Origin: an uncultured Sphaerochaeta sp.
Lineage (GTDB): Bacteria; Spirochaetota; Spirochaetia; Sphaerochaetales; Sphaerochaetaceae
DNA: 64,000 nt
Assembly (NCBI RefSeq): GCF_963666015.1
Contig: NZ_OY762555.1
Span: 2,976,001 to 3,040,000 of the forward strand
Direction: 5' to 3'
Made by a program: the position numbers and the translations under genes. Of the stretch, positions 9,032-18,095 are shown in pieces (position 1 is the first letter of the stretch; the number at the start of each line of letters is the position of its first letter). Under the pieces are notes generated by a model that was not told the DNA's origin, ran no database searches, and saw only the letters and a program-made list of their open reading frames with translations.

Positions 9032-9084
9032 GTGAGAAATTCTCTTTGTTTATTTTCCACCCCTATCCTTGCAAACTCCTTTGT
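9032..9084. repeat. 53-bp direct repeat, copy B
   Basis: Second copy of the 7957-8009 repeat (46/53 identical). Here it supplies the -35 hexamer TTGCAA (9069-9074) of the candidate promoter for the sensor kinase, so the repeat may be a duplicated promoter segment. The remainder of 8931-9131 shows no gene. Confidence 0.65.
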
Positions 9085-9096
9085 ATGGTCTATCAT
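9069..9096 (+). promoter_or_regulatory. Putative promoter of the sensor kinase operon
   Basis: TTGCAA (9069-9074), a 16-nt spacer and TATCAT (9091-9096), 35 nt upstream of the ATG at 9132. GAGGAGGAG lies between them as ribosome binding site. Confidence 0.5.
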
Positions 9097-9131
9097 AGAA
9101 AAGGTACACCAGTGAGGAGGAGCCTTCTTTC

Positions 9132-11444
9132 ATGCAGGAATCACAACGTTGCATCGGAATATTCACCGCAGGCTTGGACGATGAATATCAGTCAGCCATC
9201 TGGCATGCCATAGAGAGGGAAGCAGAGAAGCGGAAGATGGGCACCATCTCCTTCATCGGTTCCCGGCTTGGTTCGCCCATAGCTAGTGAAGCTTCATCCA
9301 ACCTTGCCTACCATCTTGCCTCCGAGCAGACCATTGATGGCCTGATTATTGTTGCCTCTTCACTTGCATCGTATTTCACCACCATGGACCTGAATAAGTT
9401 CTTTGCCCCATGGTCCTCTCTTCCCAGGGTATCAATAGGGATGCACATGCAGGGCATGAGTGATATTACTGCAGAAGGTGAAGAGAGCTTGCGTGCTCTG
9501 GTGGACCACCTTGTGACAGTCCATCACAGACGTCGATTTGCTATTGTTACAGGTCCAAAGACCCATGAAGAGTCAGTCAAGAGACTTCAGGCTTGTAGGC
9601 AGGCACTTGCAGATAATGCCATCCCTATCGATGAGAAACTGGTCAGGTCAGGAACCTTTACCAACGAATCAGGGAGTGAAGTAGTGCGATACTTCATGGA
9701 AACGGAGTGTTCTTTTGATGCCTTGATCTGCCTGAATGACCAAATGGCTTTCGGGGCCATGCAAGAGCTCTTGAAGTGGAATATCCGTATACCTGATGAG
9801 GTATCCCTCATTGGATTTGACGGAATTGATCAATCTCGCTACAGCATCCCCCCGCTGTCAACCGTTGTACAACCATTGCATGAGATGGGAGTTATTGCAG
9901 TTGATATCCTCGATAGGATCATGGCAGGAGGTGAGGAAGAACATATTGCTCTTCCCTGCTCGGCGGTTATCAGGGAGTCCTGCGGTTGCAATCCGCACGT
10001 GCACTTCACCCCTGGACTCCATGAGATGCCGAGCTATGCAACACCGGCTGAACGCTTGGCAGTGAAAGACTTGGTTTTTCTTGTCCAACGAGGTGACTAC
10101 CATCAGATGATAGCCCGCCTCAACCGTGCGCTGGATGACACTGCCTCTGAGAGTGGTTCTCTCCATAGATGGAACGAATATCTTTCAGTGGTGGAGTATA
10201 AATCACGCAACCAGAGTTCTCTCACTGCCAAGACCCTTGCAATGCTTATGGGAGCAGCCCGTGCGCTTACAGGTGATAAGATTGGGAGATTTCAAGCAGC
10301 AAGACGGGTGGCAGCGGAAAATTCATTTGAAACCCTCAGAAAGGTGAGCGCCATGCTCAGTGGTACCTTCGAAATGGGGGAGTTGATCACCAATTTAAAA
10401 CATGGGTTGCAGCTCTTTGGTATTGATCGAGGATATCTGGTGAGATTCCTGAACCACAACCGGAAAGCTCGGCTTATGATGACCGTTCAACAGGAAGTGC
10501 TCCCTCTATCAGCCTTCTCAATGGACTTTCCTGCCCAGCAGATTCTGCCTCCCAGTCTAAGCCCGGAGTGGAGGACCCAGCGTTGGGTCCTTTTACCCTT
10601 GGTATATCTTGATGAGCCTCTTGGCTATTTTCTGGTCCCTTTTGGTACTGTCCGTCCTGCACTCTATGATGTATTGCAAGAACAGATCTCCAGCAATCTG
10701 AAGGGCTCCCTGCTTCTCCAGCAGATCAGGGAACATGAGAAGAATCTCGAGGAACAGGTAGCTTTGCGTACACGGGATCTATCCCAGGAGATTAGGCGAA
10801 GAACTGAACTGGAACAGGAGGTCATGGAGATATCCACGAGGACGATGGAGCGTATCGGCCAGGAGTTGCATGATGATCTATGCCAGTATCTTCTTGGTAT
10901 TTCACTCCTTGCTTCATCGGCACATCAACAACTTGGTACCAACCAAGAACCCCAGAAGGAGAGCCTCAAAAAAATAAGTGATCATCTCAACGAAGCCATT
11001 GGGAAGATCAAGACCATCAGCCGAGGGCTGATGCCCATGGAACTGGAACCCCATAGTTTTGTGGAACGCCTGGAAGCCTTGGTGGGAGATAATCTCCGCC
11101 TGGTGGCAATCGACATCGATGTTAATGTAGAGGCATCCTTTGCCATACATGACAGGACACGGGAGTTGAATATCTTCAGGATTGTCCAAGAAGCATTGAC
11201 CAATGCCATAAAACACTCAAAAGCGAAGCACATAGAAATATCCTCAGCAAAAACATTTGATACTGAGGGTTCCAGTATCTTCTCCCTGGCAGTTCGCGAT
11301 GATGGGACAGGACTTCCCCAACATATACAGGGAGAAGGGCTTGGCTTGAGAATTATGCAGAACCGAGCTGCAATGGCTGATGCAAAGCTTACCCTTGAGA
11401 GTGATGATGAGGGGACCACTGTGCTGATTGAATTCAAGGAGTAG
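9132..11444 (+). CDS. Soluble LacI-like sugar-binding domain fused to HisKA_3 histidine kinase
   Basis: 770-aa two-component sensor. Residues about 1-285 form a LacI/periplasmic-binding type 1 ligand domain (CIGIFTAGLDD..., CLNDQMAFGAMQELL, VSLIGFDGIDQS, ending RESCGC) but with no DNA-binding HTH, signal peptide or membrane span, so ligand would be sensed in the cytoplasm. A helical or GAF-like middle region (about 290-530) leads to a coiled coil and the HisKA_3 site ELHDDLCQYLLG, with the phospho-acceptor histidine at residue 580. The ATPase domain has EALTNAIKHS and the G-boxes DDGTGLP and GEGLGLRIM. The partner regulator follows after 3 nt. A sugar ligand is inferred from the domain and the downstream transporter and glycosidase. 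Confidence 0.9.
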   Translation: MQESQRCIGIFTAGLDDEYQSAIWHAIEREAEKRKMGTISFIGSRLGSPIASEASSNLAYHLASEQTIDGLIIVASSLASYFTTMDLNKFFAPWSSLPRVSIGMHMQGMSDITAEGEESLRALVDHLVTVHHRRRFAIVTGPKTHEESVKRLQACRQALADNAIPIDEKLVRSGTFTNESGSEVVRYFMETECSFDALICLNDQMAFGAMQELLKWNIRIPDEVSLIGFDGIDQSRYSIPPLSTVVQPLHEMGVIAVDILDRIMAGGEEEHIALPCSAVIRESCGCNPHVHFTPGLHEMPSYATPAERLAVKDLVFLVQRGDYHQMIARLNRALDDTASESGSLHRWNEYLSVVEYKSRNQSSLTAKTLAMLMGAARALTGDKIGRFQAARRVAAENSFETLRKVSAMLSGTFEMGELITNLKHGLQLFGIDRGYLVRFLNHNRKARLMMTVQQEVLPLSAFSMDFPAQQILPPSLSPEWRTQRWVLLPLVYLDEPLGYFLVPFGTVRPALYDVLQEQISSNLKGSLLLQQIREHEKNLEEQVALRTRDLSQEIRRRTELEQEVMEISTRTMERIGQELHDDLCQYLLGISLLASSAHQQLGTNQEPQKESLKKISDHLNEAIGKIKTISRGLMPMELEPHSFVERLEALVGDNLRLVAIDIDVNVEASFAIHDRTRELNIFRIVQEALTNAIKHSKAKHIEISSAKTFDTEGSSIFSLAVRDDGTGLPQHIQGEGLGLRIMQNRAAMADAKLTLESDDEGTTVLIEFKE

Positions 11445-11447
11445 TGA

Positions 11448-12104
11448 ATGCCAAATATTGTTCGATTTCTGATTGTAGATGACCACCCGCTTTTCCGCCA
11501 AGGTTTGGTGAGTGTCATAGAGAACGTGAGAACCTACCAAGTACAAGCTCAGGCAACCACCATCAATGAAGCACTTACCCTGCTGGATACGATAGAGGTG
11601 GATGTTGCCCTTGTCGATATCTCCCTCCAGCAAGAGAACGGATTGGAGTTGGTCAAGACCCTCAAGACAAGCAGGCCAGATGTGCTTTCCATCGTTGTCT
11701 CCATGTATGATGAACTTATTTATGCGTCCAGCGCACTCAAGGCAGGCGCACGCGGGTACGTGATGAAGCAGGAGGCTGCTTCCTCGATTCTCAAAGCTAT
11801 CGAAACAGTGATCAAGGGAAAGGTCTATCTCTCAAATGATATGCGGGAGAGGATGTTGGACACCATGCTCTTGCAGGAATCCTCGCAGGAGATTGACCCG
11901 GTTGAGCTGCTCAGTCTCCGGGAAATGGAAGTACTCCGCTTGCTTGGACAGGGCTATGGTGTATCTGAGATAGGAAAGAACCTCAATCTCTCGGTCAAGA
12001 CAATCAATGTCTATCGGGACAATATCCGTCATAAGCTCTCCATCAGTGATGCAGGGGCACTGCGCAAGTTTGCCATCAAATGGGTGAAGAGCAACGAAAT
12101 GTAA
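11448..12104 (+). CDS. NarL/FixJ-family response regulator
   Basis: 218-aa regulator with an N-terminal receiver domain (acidic pocket D11/D12, phospho-acceptor D57 in VALVDISLQ, conserved Ser in VVSMYD, Lys in YVMKQE) and a C-terminal LuxR-type HTH (LSLREMEVLRLLGQGYGVSEIGKNLNLSVKTINVYRDNIRHKL). It is co-transcribed with the sensor kinase. The likely target is the ABC transporter and GH3 operon that starts 190 nt downstream, where two inverted repeats of the size used by NarL-type dimers are found. Confidence 0.93.
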   Translation: MPNIVRFLIVDDHPLFRQGLVSVIENVRTYQVQAQATTINEALTLLDTIEVDVALVDISLQQENGLELVKTLKTSRPDVLSIVVSMYDELIYASSALKAGARGYVMKQEAASSILKAIETVIKGKVYLSNDMRERMLDTMLLQESSQEIDPVELLSLREMEVLRLLGQGYGVSEIGKNLNLSVKTINVYRDNIRHKLSISDAGALRKFAIKWVKSNEM

Positions 12105-12110
12105 GTACCA

Positions 12111-12126
12111 TAGGACATTTGTCCTA
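12111..12126. promoter_or_regulatory. 7-2-7 inverted repeat, candidate response-regulator operator
   Basis: Perfect dyad TAGGACA-TT-TGTCCTA right after the regulator stop codon. NarL-type regulators bind 7-2-7 heptamer pairs, so this could be an operator. A weak transcript hairpin is the alternative. Confidence 0.35.
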
Positions 12127-12251
12127 TTCATTTTCAAGGCAAAAGCCCAGTGGCATTCCCCCTGGTGTTCCCATAGCATGGGGATTGTAGGGCTCCCTAT
12201 TCAGTACAGGCGTTGTACGAATGTGCGGGAAATCTATGCAAGTCTCATTTG

Positions 12252-12268
12252 TATGTCAGTTTGACATA
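12252..12268. promoter_or_regulatory. 7-3-7 inverted repeat upstream of sugar-binding protein gene
   Basis: Perfect dyad TATGTCA-GTT-TGACATA, 24 nt before the ATG at 12292 and just upstream of the AAGGAGGA ribosome binding site. It could be an operator or an mRNA hairpin that shields the 5' end. No good sigma-70 promoter can be placed here. Confidence 0.4.
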
Positions 12269-12291
12269 GAGTTAAGTAAGGAGGAATCTGT

Positions 12292-13641
12292 ATGAAACGG
12301 AACATGCGTATTGTAGTCAGTCTGTTGCTGATTTGTTGCATGAGTCTCTCACTGTTTGCAGCCGGACAGGCAGAGGCAGCGAAACCTGCTCGTAAGGTGA
12401 TCAACCTGTGGAGCTTCACTGATGAAGTCCCCAAAATGTTGGAGAAGTACAAAGAACTGAATCCTGATTTCGATTATGAGATCAACACAACCATCATTGC
12501 TACCACTGATGGCGCTTATCAACCAGCACTTGACCAGGCATTGGCAAGTAGTGGTGAGAATGCTCCTGACATCTATTGTGCTGAGTCTGCATTTGTACTC
12601 AAGTACACCCAGGGCGACGCTGCCCACTTTGCAGCTCCCTACAAGGATCTTGGTATCGATGTAAACGCCAAGCTTAGGGAAGCCGACATTGCCCAGTACA
12701 CCATTGATATCGGTACCAACCCTGAGGGAGATTTGGTCGGCCTTGGTTACCAGGCTACCGGTGGTGCATTCATCTACCGCCGCTCTATTGCAAAGGACGT
12801 ATGGGGTACTGACGATCCTGCTGTAATCACTTCAAAAGTCGGTCCCGGTTGGGACAAGTTCTTCAAGGCTGCAGAAGACTTGAAGAAGAAAGGATACGGA
12901 ATCATCAGTGGTGATGGAGATATCTGGCACGCCATCGAAGGCAGCAGCGAAAAAGGCTGGATTGTTGACGGCAAACTCTACATCGATCCCGAACGTGAAG
13001 CATTCCTTGATGTTGCAAAGAAGCTGATTGACAAGGATTACCACAATGATACCCGTGACTGGACCGATGCATGGTTCGCTGACATGAAAGACGCCGGCGA
13101 AAAGCAGATTTTCGGATTCTTTGGCCCAGCTTGGTTGATCAACTACGTCATGGCTGGTAACAGCGGCGGTTCAGCACCTGGTGAAGGCACCTATGGTGAC
13201 TGGGCAGTCTGTGAACCTCCTGTTGGCTTCTTCTGGGGTGGTACCTGGGTACTTGCAAACGACAAGAGCCCTGTCAAGGACGCCGTTGGGGAGATCATCG
13301 AGTGGATTACCCTCGACAGTTCCAACACCGGTCTGCAGTATTATTGGGCAAATGGTACCCTCAATGGTCCTGGTGGAACCAAGGACACTGTTGCTTCCGG
13401 TACCGTCATGAGCAAGAGTGACGGAACCTTGCCCTTCCTCGGTGGACAGGATATGTTCGACGTATTCGTTCCCGCTGGCAAGTTTGCTACCGGTAAGAAC
13501 AAGACCCAGTATGATGAAACCATCAACATGTACTGGCGTGACCAGGTCCGCGAATACAGCAACGGCAACAAGAGCCGCAGCCAGGCAATCGCAGACTTCA
13601 AGCAGCAGGTTGCTGACAACCTCGCAATCGACGTTGATTAA
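12292..13641 (+). CDS. ABC sugar transporter, solute-binding protein
   Basis: 449-aa family 1 extracellular solute-binding protein. The signal peptide MKRNMRIVVSLLLICCMSLS ends in LFAAGQAEA; no lipobox cysteine is present, so cleavage by signal peptidase I after LFA is likely. Binding-protein motifs include INLWSFTDEVPKMLEKY near the N-terminus and PVGFFWGGTWVLANDKSP in the second half. A strong AAGGAGGA precedes the ATG. It is the first gene of a transporter set (two permeases, no ATPase here), so an ATPase encoded elsewhere, as is usual for MsmK-type systems, is presumed. The GH3 enzyme downstream suggests oligosaccharide or glycoside cargo. Confidence 0.93.
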   Translation: MKRNMRIVVSLLLICCMSLSLFAAGQAEAAKPARKVINLWSFTDEVPKMLEKYKELNPDFDYEINTTIIATTDGAYQPALDQALASSGENAPDIYCAESAFVLKYTQGDAAHFAAPYKDLGIDVNAKLREADIAQYTIDIGTNPEGDLVGLGYQATGGAFIYRRSIAKDVWGTDDPAVITSKVGPGWDKFFKAAEDLKKKGYGIISGDGDIWHAIEGSSEKGWIVDGKLYIDPEREAFLDVAKKLIDKDYHNDTRDWTDAWFADMKDAGEKQIFGFFGPAWLINYVMAGNSGGSAPGEGTYGDWAVCEPPVGFFWGGTWVLANDKSPVKDAVGEIIEWITLDSSNTGLQYYWANGTLNGPGGTKDTVASGTVMSKSDGTLPFLGGQDMFDVFVPAGKFATGKNKTQYDETINMYWRDQVREYSNGNKSRSQAIADFKQQVADNLAIDVD

Positions 13642-13654
13642 TGGATCAATGATT

Positions 13655-13690
13655 GCCAGGTGTGGGTGTTCCCTGCACCTGGCTTGTTTT
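13655..13690 (+). terminator. Intercistronic hairpin between binding protein and permease
   Basis: Stem GCCAGGTG/CACCTGGC (13655-13662 with 13676-13683) followed by TTGTTTT. It probably lets only part of the transcription through, or protects the upstream mRNA, giving more binding protein than permease. Confidence 0.6.
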
Positions 13691-13753
13691 GCTCCAAGCA
13701 TCGCAGGGAAGATATCGGTCGATGCACGGTGAATTTTTCTGGAGGACTTGCTC

Positions 13754-14719
13754 ATGCGCAAAAACAACATCAGCTATGCAAAGTACGGGTATCTATTTTC
13801 CATCCCTTTCGTGCTTGCCTTTCTTATCTTTAATCTGTATCCGACGATTTATACCGTTGTTATTGGCTTCACCGACCTTAGGGGACTGGGCCGTACAACC
13901 TTCAAGTTCTTGGAAGATCCGTTCCAGAATTATAAAAGCATCCTCAATAACGCAACCTTTTTACGTTCACTGCAAACAACCTTCATTATTTGGATTTTCA
14001 ACTTTATTCCCCAGGTTCTCTTGGCTCTGTTGTTGACTGCATGGTTCACCAATAGAAGACTGAAGGTTAAGGCACAGGGCTTGTTCAAGGTATTGATCTA
14101 CATGCCGAATATCATTACCGCTGCAACTATCGCCATCCTGTTCAATTCCCTTACGGGTTATCCCAAGGGGCCGATCAATGACTTACTGATGAAAATAGGC
14201 ATCTTGGATGCACCATCGAATTTTCACGTGCAGAGTGGAACTGCCCGTGGGGTGGTATCCTTTATCCAGTTCTGGATGTGGTATGGCCACTCCATGATTA
14301 TCCTGATCGCTGGTGTGTTGGGCATCAATCCAACGCTGTTTGAGGCTGCGGAGGTGGATGGGGCGACACCTTCCCAGATTTTCTTCAAGATAACATTGCC
14401 CAGACTAAAAACCATTTTGCTCTATGTTCTGGTAACCGGCCTTATCGGAGGTATCCAGATGTTTGATATTCCCAGGCTCTTCCTCTGGGGAGGACCGGAC
14501 AATGCAACACTTACCTCGAGTGTATTCATCTACAACCAAGCTTTCGCGGGAAGCTATCTCTACAACCGAGCATCGGCAGCAAGCATGATCGTCTTCATCA
14601 TCATCCTGGTTCTCTCAGGGATCATGTTCTACACCATGCGTGACAGAGCTGAGATCAAACTCAGAAAATTTGAAAAGAACCGGCTGAAAGAAGAAAAAAG
14701 GATGGGGGCAGTTCGATGA
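13754..14719 (+). CDS. ABC sugar transporter permease (MalF/UgpA-like)
   Basis: 321-aa inner-membrane permease with six membrane spans and the EAA loop EAAEVDGATPSQIFFKITLPRLKT (written here only as landmark, around residues 197-220), where the ATPase docks. I chose the ATG at 13754, 9 nt after GGAGG; a TTG 6 nt earlier is in frame. The stop overlaps the next permease start (ATGA). Confidence 0.93.
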   Translation: MRKNNISYAKYGYLFSIPFVLAFLIFNLYPTIYTVVIGFTDLRGLGRTTFKFLEDPFQNYKSILNNATFLRSLQTTFIIWIFNFIPQVLLALLLTAWFTNRRLKVKAQGLFKVLIYMPNIITAATIAILFNSLTGYPKGPINDLLMKIGILDAPSNFHVQSGTARGVVSFIQFWMWYGHSMIILIAGVLGINPTLFEAAEVDGATPSQIFFKITLPRLKTILLYVLVTGLIGGIQMFDIPRLFLWGGPDNATLTSSVFIYNQAFAGSYLYNRASAASMIVFIIILVLSGIMFYTMRDRAEIKLRKFEKNRLKEEKRMGAVR

Positions 14720-15561
14720 GAGGAATGAGAGCAACAACCAACCTGAAAAAAACAGGAATTTATATAGTATGCATTTTCTTGGCACTCTTGAGCATTTTCC
14801 CTTTCTGGGTCATGTTCATGAACGCAACGCGCAGTACCTTTGAGATTCAGCAGAGTTCCATTGGATTAATCCCTTCCAAGTACTTGCTGAATAACTGGCA
14901 GATACTTCAGGGAAAGACCTTTGATCCCATCGTCGGCTTTATAAATTCCATGCTCATCAGCACAGGGGCAACCCTCTGCGCTGTGTATTTCTCATCGCTG
15001 ACAGCGTATGCCCTGGTTGCTTACAGTTGGAAACTGCGCCAGCCATTCTTTACCTTTATTATGGCTGTCATGATGATTCCGACGCAGGTAAGTGGTATTG
15101 GGTTTTATCAGTTCATGTACCGCATCGGGTGGACCAACAGCCTTTGGCCTTTAATTATTCCAGCTACAGCCACCCCTGCAATGGTGTTCTTCATGCGGCA
15201 GTACCTGATGGCATCGCTCTCTTTGGATATTGTAGACTCTGCAAGAATAGACGGTTCTAGGGAGTTCAATACCTTCAACAGGATTATCCTGCCTATCATG
15301 AAACCGGCTATGGCAACCCAGGCAATCTTCACTTTTGTATTCAACTGGAATCGTTTGTTTGAACCTTTGATTCTGCTTACCGATGGTGACAAGTACACCA
15401 TGCCCATCATGGTCAGCCTACTCAGGGGAGATATCTACAAGACCGAGTATGGTGCTGTATACCTCGGGTTGTCGATGACAGTTCTACCCTTGTTCATCGT
15501 CTACTTCTCTCTCTCAAAGCACATTATTGCTGGAGTTGCACTAGGAGCACTGAAAGAGTAG
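14716..15561 (+). CDS. ABC sugar transporter permease (MalG/UgpE-like)
   Basis: 281-aa inner-membrane permease of the CUT1 class. It has an N-terminal span (GIYIVCIFLALLSIFPFWVMF), several further spans, and the EAA-type loop at VDSARIDGSREFNTFNRIILP. It is coupled to the upstream permease by a 4-nt overlap; GGGGG upstream may serve as ribosome binding site, and an ATG three codons in is an alternative. It works with the binding protein 12292-13641 and the partner permease. Confidence 0.92.
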   Translation: MRGMRATTNLKKTGIYIVCIFLALLSIFPFWVMFMNATRSTFEIQQSSIGLIPSKYLLNNWQILQGKTFDPIVGFINSMLISTGATLCAVYFSSLTAYALVAYSWKLRQPFFTFIMAVMMIPTQVSGIGFYQFMYRIGWTNSLWPLIIPATATPAMVFFMRQYLMASLSLDIVDSARIDGSREFNTFNRIILPIMKPAMATQAIFTFVFNWNRLFEPLILLTDGDKYTMPIMVSLLRGDIYKTEYGAVYLGLSMTVLPLFIVYFSLSKHIIAGVALGALKE

Positions 15562-15607
15562 TCGGTCTTGAGGTACAAGGATACTGAAATAAGGAGTTGT
15601 TAACACT

Positions 15608-17962
15608 ATGCAGCAGAATAAGGAACGTGCCTTGGAACTGCTCAGGAAGATGAGTATCGAAGAGAAAGTCTCCCAGTTGGTTTCTGCATGGCTTGAGATA
15701 GGAATAGATGGATCATTGCATGTGCGCGAGTATGGGCAGGCTGAGATGCGTAGTGAAGATATCAAGGCTGAAGTACTCGGTAAAGGCATTGGCCAACTCA
15801 CTCGTCCTTATGGGACAATGGCAAACAATCCAGCCCAGCAAGCTAAGGCGATCAACGAGTTGCAACGGTATCTTGTAAAAGAAACTAGGCTGGGAATTCC
15901 AGCTCTTCTGCATGAGGAGTGCTTGACCGGTGCCATGGTGAAGGGAGCAACGATTTTTCCCTCTGCATTGAATTATGGCAGCACCTGGGATCCTTCTCTG
16001 GTTGGCAATGTAGGAAAAGCAATCGGGGACGAACTTAGGAGTCTAGGGGTACATCAGGGGCTCGCTCCAGTCCTGGATGTTGCTCGTGATGCCCGTTGGG
16101 GGCGCCTTGAGGAGACCTACGGGGAAGACCCCTACCTGTGTGGAGTCATGGGAATCTCGTATGTACAAGGCCTGCAAGGAGAGATGAGAAGTCCTCTTGC
16201 AACATTGAAGCATTTTGTCGGACACTCTGCTAGTGAGGGTGGAAGGAACCATGCACCGGTTCATATCGGTCCCACAGAACTGCAGAATACCTTTGCACTT
16301 CCTTTTGAGATGGTTGTCCGTCATGCATGCCCCGGTTCAGTAATGCCGGCATATCATGACATTGATGGTGTTCCTTGTACCAGCAATCGCTCCTTGGTGA
16401 CAGACTTGCTTAAACAGCGATGGGGTTTTAAAGGATTGGTTGTTGCTGACTATGAGGCTGTTGTGCAATTGTTCCATGACCATCGCGTTGCAGGAGATAT
16501 GGCTGAAGCCGCCGCTTTGGCTTTCAATGCAGGTATGGATATCGAATTGCCCGGGTATACCGTGTTCAAGGAAGGGTTGATCGAGGCCCTGTATCGTGGA
16601 TTGATTAAGGGAGATGCACTTGATGAGGCCGTGCTCCATGTATTGGAAGAAAAGTTCAACCAAGGCCTGTTCGAGCATCCTTTCATCAAAGAAGATGCAA
16701 TCAAACTGGGTACAGATGAGAGCCATGCACTGGCAGTAGAAGTTGCTGAAAAGTCGCTTGTCCTGCTCAAGAATGATGGGGTGCTTCCTTTGAGAAATGC
16801 AAAATCAGTTGCCCTTATTGGGCCTCTTGCCGACCATCCGTATGCGATGTTCGGTGGATACTCGACCCCGATTCATCTCCAGGGATCCCATGGCCCTGAA
16901 GAGACAGTCCCTCCACAGGCAAAGACCATTCGTAGAGCTCTCTCTGAGGCCCTGGGAGATATCCCCTTGACATTCGAGCCGGGATGTATGCTCTACGAAA
17001 GCAAGGTGGAGAAAGCTATCTTCTTCCCAGGCGATGTTCCAGACGATGGTGAGGGAGTCCATGAGCTCAGCAGTGATACCCAGGGGATTGAGAAAGCGGC
17101 CAAGGCTGCTTCTTCTGCAGATGTAACGGTCATGGTCGTTGGCGATATCGCTGGGCTGTTCCGCCAGGGGACAGTCGGCGAAGGATCTGATGCCGATAGC
17201 CTGAAGCTTCCCGGGGTGCAAGAAGAACTCTTGGAGGCAGTTCTATCTACAGGGAAACCTGTGGTGGTTGTTTTGGTGAGTGGAAGACCGTACACCATCC
17301 ATGAAGCGGTTGAGCATGCCAGTGCCATTCTTGCAGCTTGGCTCCCCGGCGAGGGGGGAGGGGAAGCTATCGCGCGTACCTTGGTAGGGTTGAACAACCC
17401 AAGCGGGAAAACAACACTCTCATTTCCCAAGAGTGCTGGTTCCATGCCCTACGCGTACAACCATTTCAAGAAGGCTGGTGGGTTAAAGATCCAGCCACAG
17501 TTTGGAGCCTTGTATCCATTTGGGCATGGACTGAGTTATACCACCTTCAGTTGGGATGATTTCCAAGTGGAAAACCCAATGATTCAGGGCGATGAAGCAT
17601 TCTGCTTCTCCCTCACAGTGAGAAACGACGGGACCTGTAGTGGTGATGAAATCGTGCAGGTCTATGTGCAGGACAAGGTTGCCTCCATTGTTCGCCCTAT
17701 AAAAGAGTTGAAAGCTTTCAGCCGTGTTTCATTGCAACCGGGAGAGCAGAAACGTCTCTCCTTTACCCTGCCTGCAGACATGCTTTCGTTTATTGGCAGT
17801 GATGCAAGAAGGGTCTTGGAGAGCGGTGCTTTCTCTCTTCTTGTCGGCAAGAGTAGTGAAGATATTGTTTTCAGTGAGGAAATTGCAGTACTCGGGAAAT
17901 CGAAAATATTTCCCAAGGATTGGCGATATATCTCTTCCGTTTCTGTCTCTGATTGTAATTAG
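15608..17962 (+). CDS. Glycoside hydrolase family 3 (beta-glucosidase/beta-xylosidase type)
   Basis: 784-aa exo-acting glycosidase with a GH3 N-terminal TIM barrel, a GH3 C-terminal alpha/beta domain and an Fn3-like tail. The nucleophile is D281 in VVADYEAV. Other barrel marks are HEECLTG, WGRLEETYGEDPYLCG and KHFVGHS. The C-terminal domain has VVVLVSGRPYTI and FGHGLSYTTF. There is no signal peptide, so it acts on imported di- or oligosaccharides in the cytoplasm, in line with its place as last gene of the ABC operon. The substrate (gluco- or xylo-configured) cannot be fixed from sequence. Confidence 0.93.
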   Translation: MQQNKERALELLRKMSIEEKVSQLVSAWLEIGIDGSLHVREYGQAEMRSEDIKAEVLGKGIGQLTRPYGTMANNPAQQAKAINELQRYLVKETRLGIPALLHEECLTGAMVKGATIFPSALNYGSTWDPSLVGNVGKAIGDELRSLGVHQGLAPVLDVARDARWGRLEETYGEDPYLCGVMGISYVQGLQGEMRSPLATLKHFVGHSASEGGRNHAPVHIGPTELQNTFALPFEMVVRHACPGSVMPAYHDIDGVPCTSNRSLVTDLLKQRWGFKGLVVADYEAVVQLFHDHRVAGDMAEAAALAFNAGMDIELPGYTVFKEGLIEALYRGLIKGDALDEAVLHVLEEKFNQGLFEHPFIKEDAIKLGTDESHALAVEVAEKSLVLLKNDGVLPLRNAKSVALIGPLADHPYAMFGGYSTPIHLQGSHGPEETVPPQAKTIRRALSEALGDIPLTFEPGCMLYESKVEKAIFFPGDVPDDGEGVHELSSDTQGIEKAAKAASSADVTVMVVGDIAGLFRQGTVGEGSDADSLKLPGVQEELLEAVLSTGKPVVVVLVSGRPYTIHEAVEHASAILAAWLPGEGGGEAIARTLVGLNNPSGKTTLSFPKSAGSMPYAYNHFKKAGGLKIQPQFGALYPFGHGLSYTTFSWDDFQVENPMIQGDEAFCFSLTVRNDGTCSGDEIVQVYVQDKVASIVRPIKELKAFSRVSLQPGEQKRLSFTLPADMLSFIGSDARRVLESGAFSLLVGKSSEDIVFSEEIAVLGKSKIFPKDWRYISSVSVSDCN

Positions 17963-17982
17963 TTTCTTTTACCTCCACGTTT

Positions 17983-18033
17983 GGCAACGTACCTGGTCAT
18001 CCCTGCGGCCGGGTGCGTTGCCTCTTTGCTTTT
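17983..18033 (+). terminator. Terminator of the sugar operon
   Basis: Stem GGCAACG (17983-17989) with CGTTGCC (18016-18022), a long apical loop, then TCTTTGCTTTT. A second pair TCCACG/CGTGGA (17974-17979, 18037-18042) encloses it, so the whole region may fold as a larger structure. Confidence 0.55.
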
Positions 18034-18095
18034 CCACGTGGATGTAGCCTTGCAATTCTTTCACAGTGGACTATCATTATATACGAGGTGCCACG

